NCBI RefSeq assembly: GCF_026914185.1
Contig: NC_070574.1
Coordinates: forward strand, 1,550,501-1,614,500
From: Puccinia triticina
Taxonomy: Eukaryota; Basidiomycota; Pucciniomycetes; Pucciniales; Pucciniaceae
Length of the DNA stretch: 64,000 nucleotides
Direction of reading: 5' to 3'
Shown here: piece after piece, positions 33,545 to 45,252 of the stretch
How the letters are laid out: every line of letters starts with the position of its first letter
How positions within the stretch are numbered: position 1 is the first letter of the stretch
Notes under the pieces: model-generated
What the model saw: the letters and a program-made list of their open reading frames with translations, nothing else
What the model was told of the DNA's origin: nothing
The model's database searches: none
Program-made: the position numbers and the translations under genes

Positions 33545-35819
33545 CTTGGCAAACAGGTACTTGTTCCCGCTTTGCAGCGGCTACAGGTATCTGCTTGACA
33601 AGCAGGTAAACCTGCTTACCAAGCAGGTAAACCTGCTTACCAAGCAGGTAAACCTGCTTACCAAGCAGGTAAAAGCACCTGCTTGGCAAGCAGGTCATCC
33701 TGATGGCCAAGCAGGTAGAGGTACCTTTTTGGCAAGCTTTTACCTTCTTGGCGAGTAGGTCAACCTGCTGGCCGAGCCGGAGCAGCAATTTACCTGCTCG
33801 GCGACCTCGTCATCCTGATGTCAGAGCAGGTAAAAGTACCCTCTCAGCAAGATTTTACCTGCTTGGCCAGCAGGATGACCTGCCGGCCAAGCCGGAGCAG
33901 GTACCTGTAACTGTACCTGCTTGTCATGCAGGTCATCCTGATGGCCGAGAAGGTAAAAGTACCCTCTTGGCAAGCTTTTACCTGCTTGGCAAGTAGGTCA
34001 ACCTACTCGCCGAGCAGGTACTGTTACCTGCCTGGCCAGCAGGATGACCTTCTGGCCAAGCCAGAGCAGTTACCTGTAACTGTACCTGCTCAGCGAGCAG
34101 GTCATCCTGATGGACAAGCAGGTAAAAGTACCCTCTTGGCAAGCTTTTACCGGCTTGGTGAGTAGGTCAACCTGCTCGCCAAGCAGGTGCTCAGGTGCCT
34201 GGCGACCAGGTACTGTTACCTGCCTGGCCAGCAGGTTGACCTGCTTGTGGACCAGATACCTGAACCTGCTCAGCCAGCAGCTTGGCAGGTTGACCTACTG
34301 GCGAAGCAGGTATGAGTACCTGCTTGGCAAGCAGGCTGACCTGCTCGCCAAGGAGGTACCTCTAAGTGATCGGCCAGCACTGCTCGCCAGTCTGAGCAGT
34401 CTGCTTGGACCAGCAAGTCGACGTCTTGGACCAGCAAGCAGGCTCCGTCCACTGTGGTTCGACGTGCTAACTGCCGGAGGGCTCCTCCCTGAGAAAGTTA
34501 TCCAAGGAGGGTAACTTCTCCCCGGAGAGGCTTTCTTGACCAGTTTGATTTTTTCGGATGAGCTAACAACCGATGATTCAAAATCATTGGCTGTTGACCC
34601 ACCGATGATTTGAAATCATCGGTGAGTTAACAGCCAATATTCATTTTTGTCAGATTCTAGGCCCGGGCCCGCCCGAATCAGGCGCAGGCCCAGTTCAGCC
34701 TGGCCCAGTGGAACCAAGCAGCCTCATCGATCCCACCAACAGCCACACAGAAGCCTTGGAACATCCCTCCAACGGTAAGTAAGAGATCCCTCACAACAAA
34801 CTGAACCAGGTCAAGAAATACAACCGACCCTGATGATCCAGTCAAGATACTAATAAAACAACCCTTCCTGATTACTTTGTTGTACAGATCACGAGAACAT
34901 GAAGGAGAAAACCCAAACCCGTCGAGACCAAACCGCCGCGATCACGTCCCTGTTTACCCGGACAGGCTTGATGTAGTCACAACCAAGCCCTGGTACGTAG
35001 CAACAGCAATTCACCTGTTCTGCACGAAAAACTCTATAAAAGGAGTGCTAAATCTCCCACTTTTGTTTTCCTCTTCATCCGCTTCCTTTCAGATCATAGC
35101 CCAGAACCTCCTTCACTCAGAACCCAATACTCAACCTCACTGTCTCAATTGTTCTCCTTTTTTCTCTCATCGTTATCATCAGCCTTAGTGCGACGACCTC
35201 ACTCTGCACCATTGCCATCCCTATTTCCTTTTTCTTACTATTCCCTGTCATCAGAATAAGACCTTGTTCTTCTCCTATTCCTTCCTCGTCACGTTCCACT
35301 GACAGCCTAGAAACCTGCCCTTAAAGGTATATTTCTCCTTTCCCATTTTCTACCTCTATGTCTCGTTCATCTTTACATGTAAAATAGTTTTCTGACTTAA
35401 AGATGAAATAAAACCTTAAAGTCTTGTCATTCTCACAATTTTGCTCGGTGGGTCCGCAACCAAGCTTTCATATGATCGGTTATGAATGACCAATCATATG
35501 AAAGCTTGGTTGAACTGTCAACCAAGCTTCCATTGCTCAATTGGTGGCGGCCAAGGTTAACTTGGCTGGCCACTGATTGAGGAATTTAATTCCTCAGCCA
35601 GACAGCCTGCCAATTTTGGCTCGGCCGCGGAGCAGCCAAGTTTCAATTGGGTGGCAAAACCCTTGGGTTACTGTCCCCCAATGTCAAATCGGATGCAGAT
35701 TGCATTGGATGCACGCAACCAATGTTAAATTGGTTGTGTGCATCCCAGATTAACGGGGATGCACACATCCAAGGCTTATATGCTGGCAGTGGGGGTGTAA
35801 GTTATTGGTGTGCTGGAAA
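33545..35819 (+). repeat. Left arm of a giant inverted repeat
   Basis: This arm is the inverted counterpart of 48500-50085. It starts with ACCTGCTTGGCAAGCAGGT-type minisatellite in higher-order units of roughly 165 bp. It continues through GAGCAGTCTGCTTGGACCAG, CAACTGCCGGAGGGCTCCTCC, a palindrome ACCGATGATTT-G-AAATCATCGGT (34601-34623) and a 17-bp-stem hairpin (35460-35476 with 35493-35509). It ends with blocks of CGGATGCAGATTGCATTGGATG and GGGATGCACACATCCAAGG near 35700-35790. A solo LTR (34648-35437) interrupts it; without that LTR the arm is about 1.48 kb. Confidence 0.85.
34648..35437 (+). mobile_element. Solo LTR in the left arm
   Basis: The 790-bp sequence begins TGTCAGATTC and ends TCTCACA, flanked by the 5-bp duplication ATTTT (34643-34647 and 35438-35442). 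It has a TATA-like CTATAAAAGG near 35035. The right arm at the corresponding point reads without interruption (reverse complement: TTCATTTTACTCGGTGG), which confirms the borders and shows the insertion came after the arms formed. Confidence 0.9.
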
Positions 35820-36984
35820 AGTGTGACTTTTGCTGAAGCAATCGTTCCTTGAACCAAGCCTTCTAGTGTTAGCTGGTAGGTAGTCCAAAAGCGTCAGAAC
35901 AATCTGATTCTTGGGTTTTGACGTCATGATCATTGTAGTCACTGTCCTTGTTGGATTCTGCGGTGGACATGTTTGAAGGAAGGAAGGTCAAATATTGTGA
36001 GCTGGGTCTTACAGTGGGCCGGAAATGGAACGCAAGAAGGAGATCACTGAAGGGCACAAAAGTGACCATGAGGAAGCGGGGGAAAATTCTTGCCCACAAC
36101 ATGCATTTTTGCTATGTTCTTCAAATACCAAGGTAAGCCGTGTTTTAAGGATCCATTGGAATTTTCAATTAAAACACGGAGACGTGTTTTATTACTCTGT
36201 TGTGTTGCAAAGGATGTAAATACATACACCCTAGTGAAACTGCAGAATGTTTCTCCTGAGGGGGAATATTCCCCAGCAGTATTTACAAGGCTTTGGTTTC
36301 CAAGGCATACCTTGTAGGAGAAGCCTTTTAAATTTCAATTATTCCCCAGTTGCCATGTATTTTTACAAAGCATTGACATTCCAAAGCTTAACCCTTGCAA
36401 AAGGTACTTTGTAAAATTCTCCTGCCTGCTTTTTAATAGGGTGAAACTCTGAGTTAAGTCAGTTGGATGGACAGAGACCGGACCCGCAGGGGGAGGTCTC
36501 CTAGGTCCAAGCACGCAAAGGAGGGTGCCCGGGCCAGGCCGGGGGAGTTGAGGCTAGATTATGAGTGATTAGGTTCAAGACCGTGTTGAGATATGCTTAT
36601 ATCCATTATGTAGTATGCTTCAATCCATAACACTAACAACTTGTATATAGTCTATACTGAGTTGTTCTAGGAGTTTCTTCCCCTAGTGAATCAGAACCAT
36701 ATCTTTCTCTCACTCCTGAGTGTCACAAGACTGTTTGTCTGTGAACTTCAGTATTCATCCCTTGTTCCCTTCAACAGACCGGGCCCATGCGCCAGTCACA
36801 ACAACCTTCATAATCTAGCTCCTTGAGACTCGCCTGTCCCCGCACGAAGACTCCTCCCAAGCTCTCTCCATCATCTCTCTGAAACTCATTGGCTCTGCAC
36901 CGGCAGTTTCCTTTCCAAAAAACACTACTATCTTTGATTTTTCTCAGTTATCACATTTGAATTCAAAAGTTACCATAGAAAGAC
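35820..36984. other. 5' region of the DIRS element, non-coding
   Basis: The region contains a hairpin with an 11-bp stem (CCGTGTTTTAA at 36138-36148 with its complement at 36169-36179) and GGGGGAATATTCCCC near 36260. No open frame with a recognisable domain precedes the Gag ATG. It probably serves as leader/terminal sequence of the DIRS element. Confidence 0.45.
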
Positions 36985-38856
36985 ATGGTAGAAGAAATGG
37001 TCAAACAAACAAACAAGATAATCAACAGGACACCTGAGGCCGCAATAGCAGGACCAATTACCGGCGGAGCTGAAATGTCTGAAGAGCAAGGCTTACCAAT
37101 ACCTACCAATGAGGGGATACGCAAGCCGTTCATCATAGTACAGGAGAACTTGAGTCGTTAGTTCTCCTAGAGAATATTCATGCAACCTAAGTGGATGGTT
37201 AGCGCTGATACATACGTTTTTATTCTATGGCATTCATTGCGTTATTTAAGGAGAAGCACCCGTCGGAAAAGAGACCGCGTTGTCACATGACACAGACTAT
37301 TCTACGGCATTCATTGCGTTATTTAAGGAGAAGCACCCGTCGGGAAAGAGACCGCGTTTTCACATGACACAGACAGTGAAGATAGCTTCAAAGGTTAGCC
37401 GCTCTCAAAGTTGCTGAGATGGTCTATCATATGCATAATCAATTGTAAATTGTTCGATATGATGTTGATAAAATATTGGATCATAATTTGCTTGATGAAT
37501 AGTAATTTGCTTGATTGCATCTAGAAATCCCTAACCCGTTAAAAGACGGTCAAGATTGAGACACGGCTTCCAGATACAGATCCATCTTATCAAACTTGCC
37601 ATTGATTGTCGAACCAGGAGCAGTTACAGTTACGGAGCCTCCTAAGGAAACCGATGTTACTGGGGGTACTGGGACGATATTAGAGGCTTCCAAGACCGTC
37701 AATGTATCAGGTTCAATCTCAGATAAATCTCTTCAAGACAAAACCAATCGTCAGGAGGTCTGGGACAGAGCAACGGAGGCCTTTGAGAGGGGTGATAAGA
37801 AATCAACGGACTTCTTTTTAAGGCTCTATGGAAAGATGGGCGACGCAACATCTCTGTCGGCACCGGACAAGCCGGACATCCTTAGATCCTCTTTGAGCAA
37901 CGCAATAAACCCGGCTGTTAACGTAGCTAAAAGACCGGCAGATAAAACAACCATAGTGTTCATCAAGGGGTACCTGCCTAACCATTTTGATGTAGGTTTT
38001 ACTCCATGCTTCAACCGAAATATCAGAGAATTCAGAGGTCCAATTCCGTTGACCATTTTTGACAAAAACTGGCAACGTGATGCAATTCACTACTACACTA
38101 ATAGAAGAACTAGAGGTGACGAAAAAAATGGAAATTACATTGGGTTCGAGTATCCGAATGAATGGACGCAAACCTTCAGCAAGTGGACAACCAATCATCG
38201 TAACTTCTACATAACTTTTAAGGATATGTATGGCTATACCGAGTTCGCCAACTGGATCTTGTTGCATAAGGAAAACATTGATAAGATTGTTGGCGAAGAA
38301 GGATTCATGACGGCTTTCAGATATGATATGATTGTCCGCCAGAATGCGTTTTCCTATCAGGTCACGACTAAATCAGGCGAGATCTCAGCGGTTGATATTT
38401 TGATTTTTAGAGAAGAAGTTAAACGTGAAGCGTGGAGAATCACTTTAACGCTAGGTGAAAACAAAGAGACCGATAACCCTTATGCTATTGGTGGCAAGAA
38501 ATTTGGTTACGATCCGAATACGGGCAAGCAGCGTGTGAAAGCAAATAAAGCAGTTGATGATCAAGCAAAACCGGAGTCTAGTTCAGGACGCGGTAGAGGG
38601 GGCTATAGAGGAAGAGGCAAGAGATGAGGCCAGGACAGGAGAAATTCAGATTACGGCGGCTATTGCGGCTACAACAATGATTATAAGCGACAAAGAGATC
38701 ACGGATACTCAGACAATCAGTATCAGAGGGGCGGCAATTACGGAGGTCATCAAGGTGGTCACAATCAAGAGAGAGGTGGCTATAGAGACCAAGGTCCCTC
38801 GTGGGGCTTTAAGAAGAAGGATAACTCCTCTTCAGCTAAAGAGAAGGAAACTTAGT
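36985..38856 (+). pseudogene. DIRS Gag-like ORF1 with RGG-rich tail
   Basis: A short frame from the ATG at 36985 (MVEEMVKQTNK) ends after 58 codons. Fragments follow around a 77-bp duplication (AFIALFKEKHPSGKRPR). From about 37596 a 343-codon frame without an ATG continues to 38627: acidic/threonine-rich, then NRNIREFRGPIPLTIFDKNW and WRITLTLGENKETDNPYAIG. The end is glycine/arginine-rich (GRGRGGYRGRGKR), then TGA at 38624-38626. After this TGA the same frame stays open to TAG near 38854, with more repeats (GGYCGYNNDY, RGGNYGGHQGGH), as expected for an RNA-binding Gag tail. The TGA is probably a nonsense mutation. I assign Gag by position and composition, not by domain. Confidence 0.7.
37222..37375 (+). 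repeat. 77-bp tandem duplication in the DIRS ORF1 leader region
   Basis: Two near-identical 77-bp copies (37222-37298 and 37299-37375) start ATTCTATGGC or ATTCTACGGC and include GGAGAAGCACCCGTCGG. Because 77 is not a multiple of three, the duplication shifts the frame of the coding-like segment AFIALFKEKHPS. Confidence 0.9.
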
Positions 38857-39828
38857 GGGCTTTCTTTCCCTGTTTCTTTGGCCTTGAGATCTGCTTGTCT
38901 TTGTGAAAACAATTCAGATCCGGTTACTTTCATTCTTTTCAAGAAGATGTTATGGTCAACTAATGACATAAGGTCCTAACTATTATGCTTTTCACTTCAT
39001 TTTCTTTATTTTATGAATGTTCATTTTTGTGAACTTGCATCTGCGTAATTTTAGCTCATCAAGGACCCAATCCTTAACGTACACTTCAGAAACCAGTGCT
39101 GGGTGTGTGTCACAATTTCCCAACGCAGCAATCTTGCCAACTAAAATCAGGTGTGAGATGAATTTGCCGAGTGGGAAATCACATTAAACAATAATCATTT
39201 GCTCCCAGAATACAAAGACGTGCTACAAGGCTTTGCTTCTGGGTTTGATCAAGGTATCCCAGATCATGATTTAGGTGCACTAGATTGCTTTACGCCCAAT
39301 AATCACGCATCTTCCGAGAAAGCAAGACCTAAAATTGAGGAATCCATTGCTAAAGAATTAAAGGCCGAACAAATGTTTGGCCCCTTCACTAAAGAACAAA
39401 TGATAAATGCTTTTGGTTTTTTCAGATCTAATCCCTTAAGAGCAGTGGTGAACAGTGACGGAGCAATTTATCCGATTAACAACTTATCTTACCCTAGGAA
39501 CGACCCGCTAGTTCCGTCCGTAAACTCGTTTGTAAACAAAGCGGATTTTGAAACCACGTGGGACGACTTTAATCGGGTGTCAAATTTTTTTGCACAAGAA
39601 TCTTGTCCGCTACAGTTGGCGCTTTTTGTTGGAGTGGTAGCTCGCAGGAATGATGATTTTATTGCTATGTAATAAAATCAGAGTAAAACTATCTACAAAA
39701 TATCTGTGACAGTTAACGCTGTCAAGTACTAAATACATGTCACAACATCCCCCCCCTCAACAAGAAACTGGCAAACAGTGAAAGGAAAGAAAGAAAGAAA
39801 GAAAGAGAGAGAAAAAAAATAAAATAAG

Positions 39829-42702
39829 TCAGCTGCAGAAACCTAAGATTATCTTACTGCATTTCTCATGCGCTGATTTCCCCAGTGCCTTGGTTAACAC
39901 ATCTGCCACCTGATCCTTACCGGGGATCCATTCCAGTGATGTCTTCTTTTTGAAAAGGGCCTGGTTTGTTACATAGAATATGTGGTGCGTCCATTTGTTG
40001 GAAGCATCCTCACAGCCGATCTTGACCGCTGATTGGTTGTCGCATAGGATACGCATTCTGAATTCCGCTCCAATGATGTTGCATAGTAGGTTCCTTATCC
40101 ACAGTGCATGGCGTGTAGCATGGCCTAACGCCATGTATTCAGCTTGACAAGTTGAGTTTGCCACAGCAACCAAACATCGTGAAACCCACATGATGGGCGC
40201 GCCGTACAGGCGCATGAGAACGCCGTAGGAAGATCTTGAGTTGGGGCCGCCCCAGTTAGCGTCAACAAAACAGTCCACTGGCGCCTTGTCATTGCCCGTT
40301 GGGTTGATCAGTAGAGGTGTGTCTTTTGTGCGCGCTAGGTATCCGAGGAGATGCCGCAAACCTTTCCAGTGAAGCGCGGAGGGTTTGGTTGAAAATCGAG
40401 CCAAGTAGTTGACACTGCACGCGATGTCAGGGCATGTACCTACTGCTACATAGCTCAGGCTGCCAATAGTCAAGAAATACTCCGTGCTGTTCAAACCTTT
40501 GTTGTTGTTGTCAGTGTTGGCGGTGTAGCCTTCAGGTAGTGGGTTGGAGTAAGTTGTAGTGCCATCCCATCTATCTCTCAGTATCTTCTCTATCAGATTC
40601 GGTTGGGTCAGTTCAAAACCGTCATGAGTCCGCTTGATTTTGACTCCGACCATGCTTGTAAGACCTTCTTCCCATTTAATCTCCAGAGAACCCTTCAATT
40701 GCAGTTCTAGTAATTTCAAAGCCTCATCGGATGACCCGGTAACAATCCCATCATCCACGTGGACCCAGATGATAGATCGATCAGTCTTATTGCCCAAAGT
40801 GTACACGCTGGAGTCGTAGTAGCTAGACGTGTAACCAAGATCCGCTAGAGTTTTGCTGAAATGTTTCCACCAGCACCGGGCCGCTTGTTTTGTGCCGTAT
40901 AGTGCCCGTTGCAAAGGACAAGCTTCTCCGACGTTGACGTCAAGGCCTTCTGGTGCCTGCACCCATACTTCCTTGTTGATGGGTGCGTTGACATATGCAG
41001 CCACAAAATTGAAGTTGTAAATGGGCCAGTTATTCTTAGCGGCAATGGTGAGCAGGACTCTCATCAAGGTGAAAGTGGCGGTAGGTGCGAAAGTGTGGGC
41101 GAAATCTGTGCCCTCCTTTTGATTAAAACCTTTCGCTACGTATCTAGCCTTATACTTGATTGAACCGTCATTGTTCGTCTTCTTGGCGAAGACCCAGCGG
41201 GCGCCAAGCTTACAGCGTTGCTTCGGCAGTTTGCGGACCGTCCACACTTTTTTTCGCCGGAGATTCTCTAGCTCGGTGTCAACTGCTTTCTTCCAAAACT
41301 CAGCTTCCTTCGAGCGCATGGCGGCTTTAAAAGTTGCTGGTACTGAGAGAGAATCATCCGTGTAGCTCTCTTTGGCCTTGTCAACTGCTGCCTCTTGCTC
41401 GGTCACTTTGATTTCTTCCTTGAAGTTGTTCAGTTGTAGCTGGCGGGATTCTGAGACCTTGTTCTCATCAGGAGGTTTTGGAGCAGTAGCAGCCAAATTG
41501 TCCATTTTCACAGACGGTAGCGCATTCTGCCCAAAATCAGCCCAAGCGGATGATACGAGCTTTTTTGAGGCAGGTAACCAGAATGTCCAACCTTTGGATT
41601 CTGGTAGATGGCCAACCACGAGACCTTCAACCGCTCAATTGTCGAGTTTCTTCCTTTTTTCAGGTGCAACAAGGACATAGGCTTTGGATCCGGAAACTCG
41701 AGTCCTGTCTAGTTGGGGTTTCTCACCGAAAAAACATTTGTAGGGCGTCTTGTCTTTTGTCACACGATTTGGAATTCTGTTGATCGTCCAGGCTGCCCAG
41801 AGGAACGCGTAGCCCCAGAATTCACGGCCAAGTTCGCTGTCATGTAGAACGCTTCGGCCCATGTCTGAGACCGTCCGGTTTTACCGTTCAGCCGCTCCGT
41901 TCTGGAAGTGGTGATAAGGTAGTGAGTGTTCGGCAATAATGCCCTTGTCGGCAAGGAATTTTCCCAGGACCTTTGAGTCAAACTCTCCACCGTTGTCTGA
42001 TCTGAGGATCTTTAACTTTGCACTGGTTTGAGTCTCCCAACAAGTGATAGTCTCCATTAGGACCGCCGCCGCGTCCGCCTTGCTCTTCAGTATCTTGACT
42101 TCACTGTAAGACGTAAAAATATTGCGGATTGTGAGCGCATATTTACCACCAGTCAGGGTTGCAGTATCAAATGGTCCCATCAGATCAATACAGACCACAG
42201 ATAACCTTGCTAGTACCTGTTTGGATGGCCCTAGTGCGGAGGTTCTGGTTGCCTTGCAGATGGAACATACCGGGCATTTTATTGAACCTGTAGGCATCGA
42301 GGCGGGCAGACCGTATCCCAGTTGCAGCTTCACTAACCTGCGTATTTTCCGAAGGCTTGCATGGCCCAAGAGGCGGTGCCAGAAAAGCAGTGTCTTTTCA
42401 TCAGCCGTGAGATCCTCAGAGCACCAGGTGAACTGGCTGTGCTCAACTACAGCTGGTGATTTAAAGATGGTATTTGCTTTTATTTCAACTGATGAGTGAG
42501 AAAAACAACTGGTATCAACACAAGGGGTCGGTGCAACAAGCGCTCTTTTTGGTCTATGTAAGGTCCATGTGTTCTTTTGGGAGTCAAACTTGCTGTGAAG
42601 AAGGAGGCGGCCGTCGCTAGAAATTAAATCAATGGCGTCAAAATTTCCGTTGACTCTGAAACGCGCGCCTGCTTGTTTGAAGGCTGCGATTGACAGGAGA
42701 GT
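39829..42702 (-). pseudogene. Copia-2 integrase, reverse transcriptase and RNase H
   Basis: In the same frame as the protease: pre-integrase zinc motif (HRLLGHASLRKI, CPVCSICKATR), integrase core with D (CIDLMGPFDT), D (LRSDNGGEF) and E (FQNGAAER), then TAA (41881-41883) and TGA (41635-41637). The RT/RNase H part (41619-39829, 596 codons) is uninterrupted: KARYVAKGFNQKEGTDF, YVNAPINKEVWVQAPEG, WVHVDDGIV, then RNase H with FVDANWGG, AEYMAL, CDNQSAV and QVADVLTKALG, all four acidic residues present. This is the best-preserved polymerase in the window. Confidence 0.93.
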
Positions 42703-44606
42703 CTATCTAGCTCGCTCACAATAGTAGACATTCTGAACAGCGACCGTCACCCCGTTCATCCCGCAGAATCTCAAAGTACCCGTGCCTGTGATGAAATCGC
42801 ACGCGGTGTCAGTCGCCACTTTGACGGCAATAGGTTGCTCTAGAGGTTTGAAGTCAAATAGCACATACCTATCACCGGTCACGTTATCTGAGGCGCCGGA
42901 GTCCCATATGACTTCCTGGCCTTCCCGGTCAACGGCCAATTTGCAAAGGTTGAAGCGGTGACCTGAGGGTTTGGCGGACAGATTTTTGTTTTCAAACACA
43001 TATTCAACATCTTCATCCTCTTCCGCAAACAAGTCGGCATTGATTTGTCTGGCGTTGACTTGTTTGTTGGGTTGGGTTGGATTGCCGGTTTTTGGTTGGG
43101 GCAAGTGCGGTGGGCGATATGGTCCTGTTGATGCAACGGTAGGCCTGGGGTCGGGTTGTATTGGTTTGATATAAGGTAACCTGTCGAAATTGTAGGTTAC
43201 AGAACATGGTGGGAAGCTAGGGGCCGGGACCGGACGTTGGGAAGTTTGCCGGGTGTCAGGATTGTTCTTCCTGCTTGTCGGACAGCTGGAAGACATGTTG
43301 CCGATCTTCTTGCATATGTAGCAGCGGGGAATCTTGTTGACTGCCATCGCTGAGACGCCAGGCGTATCTTGAGGTGAGCTAGCTCCTGAGACGGGTCCTG
43401 AAACGCTAGTGTCTGCTTGGCTAGCTAGGGTCACGTTCAGCGTTGATGTCGAGCTTCTTCCTGTCTCCTCCGCTAGTTGGTGTTCAGTGCGTGCAGCATC
43501 CCAATAGCGGAGGACGTCCACGGGGCCTGGTGCCATTGAGTCGTGAGTTTCCATGAATAGGTCGACTTTCTGATTGACGACCGGTCAAAGATGGTCGTGA
43601 AGATTGCCTTGAAGGACAAAACTTCGGATTGTGTCCCATGTGAGATCAATCCCTTGTTTGACAAAAGTCCGCGCACATTGATCGAATTTGGCTAGGACTT
43701 CTGCGGCGCTGTTATAGTCGGACAAGGATTCAGCTTTTCCCACGCCTGTAGCTGTCTGGCCTGATTGACGATGCGGAATTTTGATACCAGGTGATCGAAA
43801 ACATCGGCTGAGGTGTTGAAATCCAGTAAATCGGATGACAGCTCACTGTGAACCAAGGATTGGATGATACCAAGTGCAATCTTTTCGTGGTAGGGAACCA
43901 CAACTTTGTCTTCTCCCGGGGTGAAGAAATCGGTGTTGCGGAAGCGTTTGGCTGCGGTAGCGCGGAGTGCTTGCTCCCATCGCTGAATGTTGGATCCATC
44001 GGGCTTGAGAAAGTCTTCTGCGGCAAACTCCTTGACTGCCGCGGATACAATGGACAAAATCTTGGAGTCTTCATCAAGATGCCATCGTGCTTGAGTACGC
44101 GCCTCCTCGGCCTCCCTACGGGCGCGGTTGTCTTGTCGCCTGGCCTCATCTGATTGACGTTGTAGGCGGAGTTCGTTGATGAGACTGGTGAGGTCTAAAT
44201 GTCCACCTGGTTGAGACTTGTTAGCACCGTTCTCCGATGCTGAGGACTGGCTGTTGGCGAACAAGGTGACGTGGGGGGCTGGTTCAGTACGTCGCCAATT
44301 AGCCGCTGACAAGCCAATGGTACGGCCGGTGAGTCGAGGTTGAAAGGTGGTTTCTTTGGGCAGATCCTCGGAGAGTTCGCGCCCCTTGCCTTTGTCTAGA
44401 CCAAAAAAGGAGGACGGGCCTTTGTTGTAACTGGGTCCCGCAGGTGCTCGCAATAGTCTTCGTTTGAAGTAATTGTTGGTCGAGATTTGCGGTCCAAGGA
44501 CCGATTTCATGGTTGGAGTTGTCCAGTCCAGTGTTTGAAGGCCAGGGATGGGACGGTTGGAAGGTTGAGGTATGAAACGACTGGAAGGAGGTTTATTGTT
44601 GGACAT
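42703..44606 (-). pseudogene. Copia-2 Gag, zinc knuckle and protease
   Basis: From the ATG at 44606 (MSNNKPPSSRFIPQPS) an arginine/glutamate-rich Gag runs to about 43700, where the frame shifts. It continues as VLAKFDQCARTFVKQGI, then a zinc-knuckle remnant CYICKKIGNMSSSC in which the histidine is replaced by asparagine. The aspartic protease site is VIWDSGASDNVTGD (near 42895). A TAG at 42703-42705 ends this part, but the same frame goes on into integrase. The leader between the 5' LTR (ending 45253) and the ATG is about 650 bp, with a GA-run at 44717-44742. Confidence 0.85.
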
Positions 44607-44711
44607 CAAGGGTGGGCGGGTCAAGAGTGTCAGGAAAAGGAAATGTGGTGGAAGGTGAATAGAGGATAAATAAAAAAAATGGAATCCGGAGCGTGGGAAA
44701 TAACAGGACAA

Positions 44712-44743
<32 letters not shown>

Positions 44744-45241
44744 CGTGGAGATGAAATTTTGGTGGGGTTGATCGTCGAGATTGGGGTCTTGATGGATAAA
44801 CAGGCCCCAGCCGATTCTTCAGTCTTTATTGTTAAGCTTAGAGTTTTGTTGAACTTTACCCTGTTTGTGCGGTTATGGTTGATCAAACCAGCATAAACAC
44901 TTGCAGGGTGTTCGCCGCACAATACAGGATTCAGATCTTCTAGCTCTGGCTCAAACTCAAAACTCCTGAACGGTGATTACGGCACCTGTTTATAGTCGAT
45001 TGTGTTGATAGGAAGTGTGATTTGGTTTGAGGTTGACGATCCGGATATTCAGGGAAAGGAAGATAGAGGAGCAGCAGAGAGAAAAGGGAAAAAAAAACGC
45101 TTGCCAGCAGACGATTGATGCTCGTCAGGGTTAGACTACGGGGCTCGTCCAGTTGATGGACTACGGTATTGGTTCTTTGTCTTCTTGCCGGTTACTGATG
45201 ATGATAAGGAAAAAAAAAAACAAGCTACTCTTAGTGAGATA

Positions 45242-45252
45242 GGCTCTTAACC
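45242..45252 (-). promoter_or_regulatory. Copia-2 primer-binding site, half-tRNA type
   Basis: The minus strand reads GGTTAAGAGCC directly after the 5' LTR. Drosophila copia and Ty5 use GGTTATGAGCC-type sites that pair with the anticodon stem-loop of initiator tRNA-Met cleaved in half. Here the complement is GGCTCTTAACC, whose 7-nt loop CTCTTAA would carry anticodon CUU, that is tRNA-Lys. The primer identity is inference from this one-base difference. Confidence 0.55.

Noticed and set aside
33571..34350. Open frames with CLASRSTC/LLGKQV repeats in the GCAGGT array as a secreted cysteine-rich effector
   Set aside because: The repeats arise from the ACCTGCT...AGCAGGT minisatellite, are open in several frames, and no signal peptide or stable unit frame is seen.
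35117..35299. Minus-strand charged open frame in the solo LTR
   Set aside because: It lies wholly inside the LTR, has no domain and is only about 60 codons.
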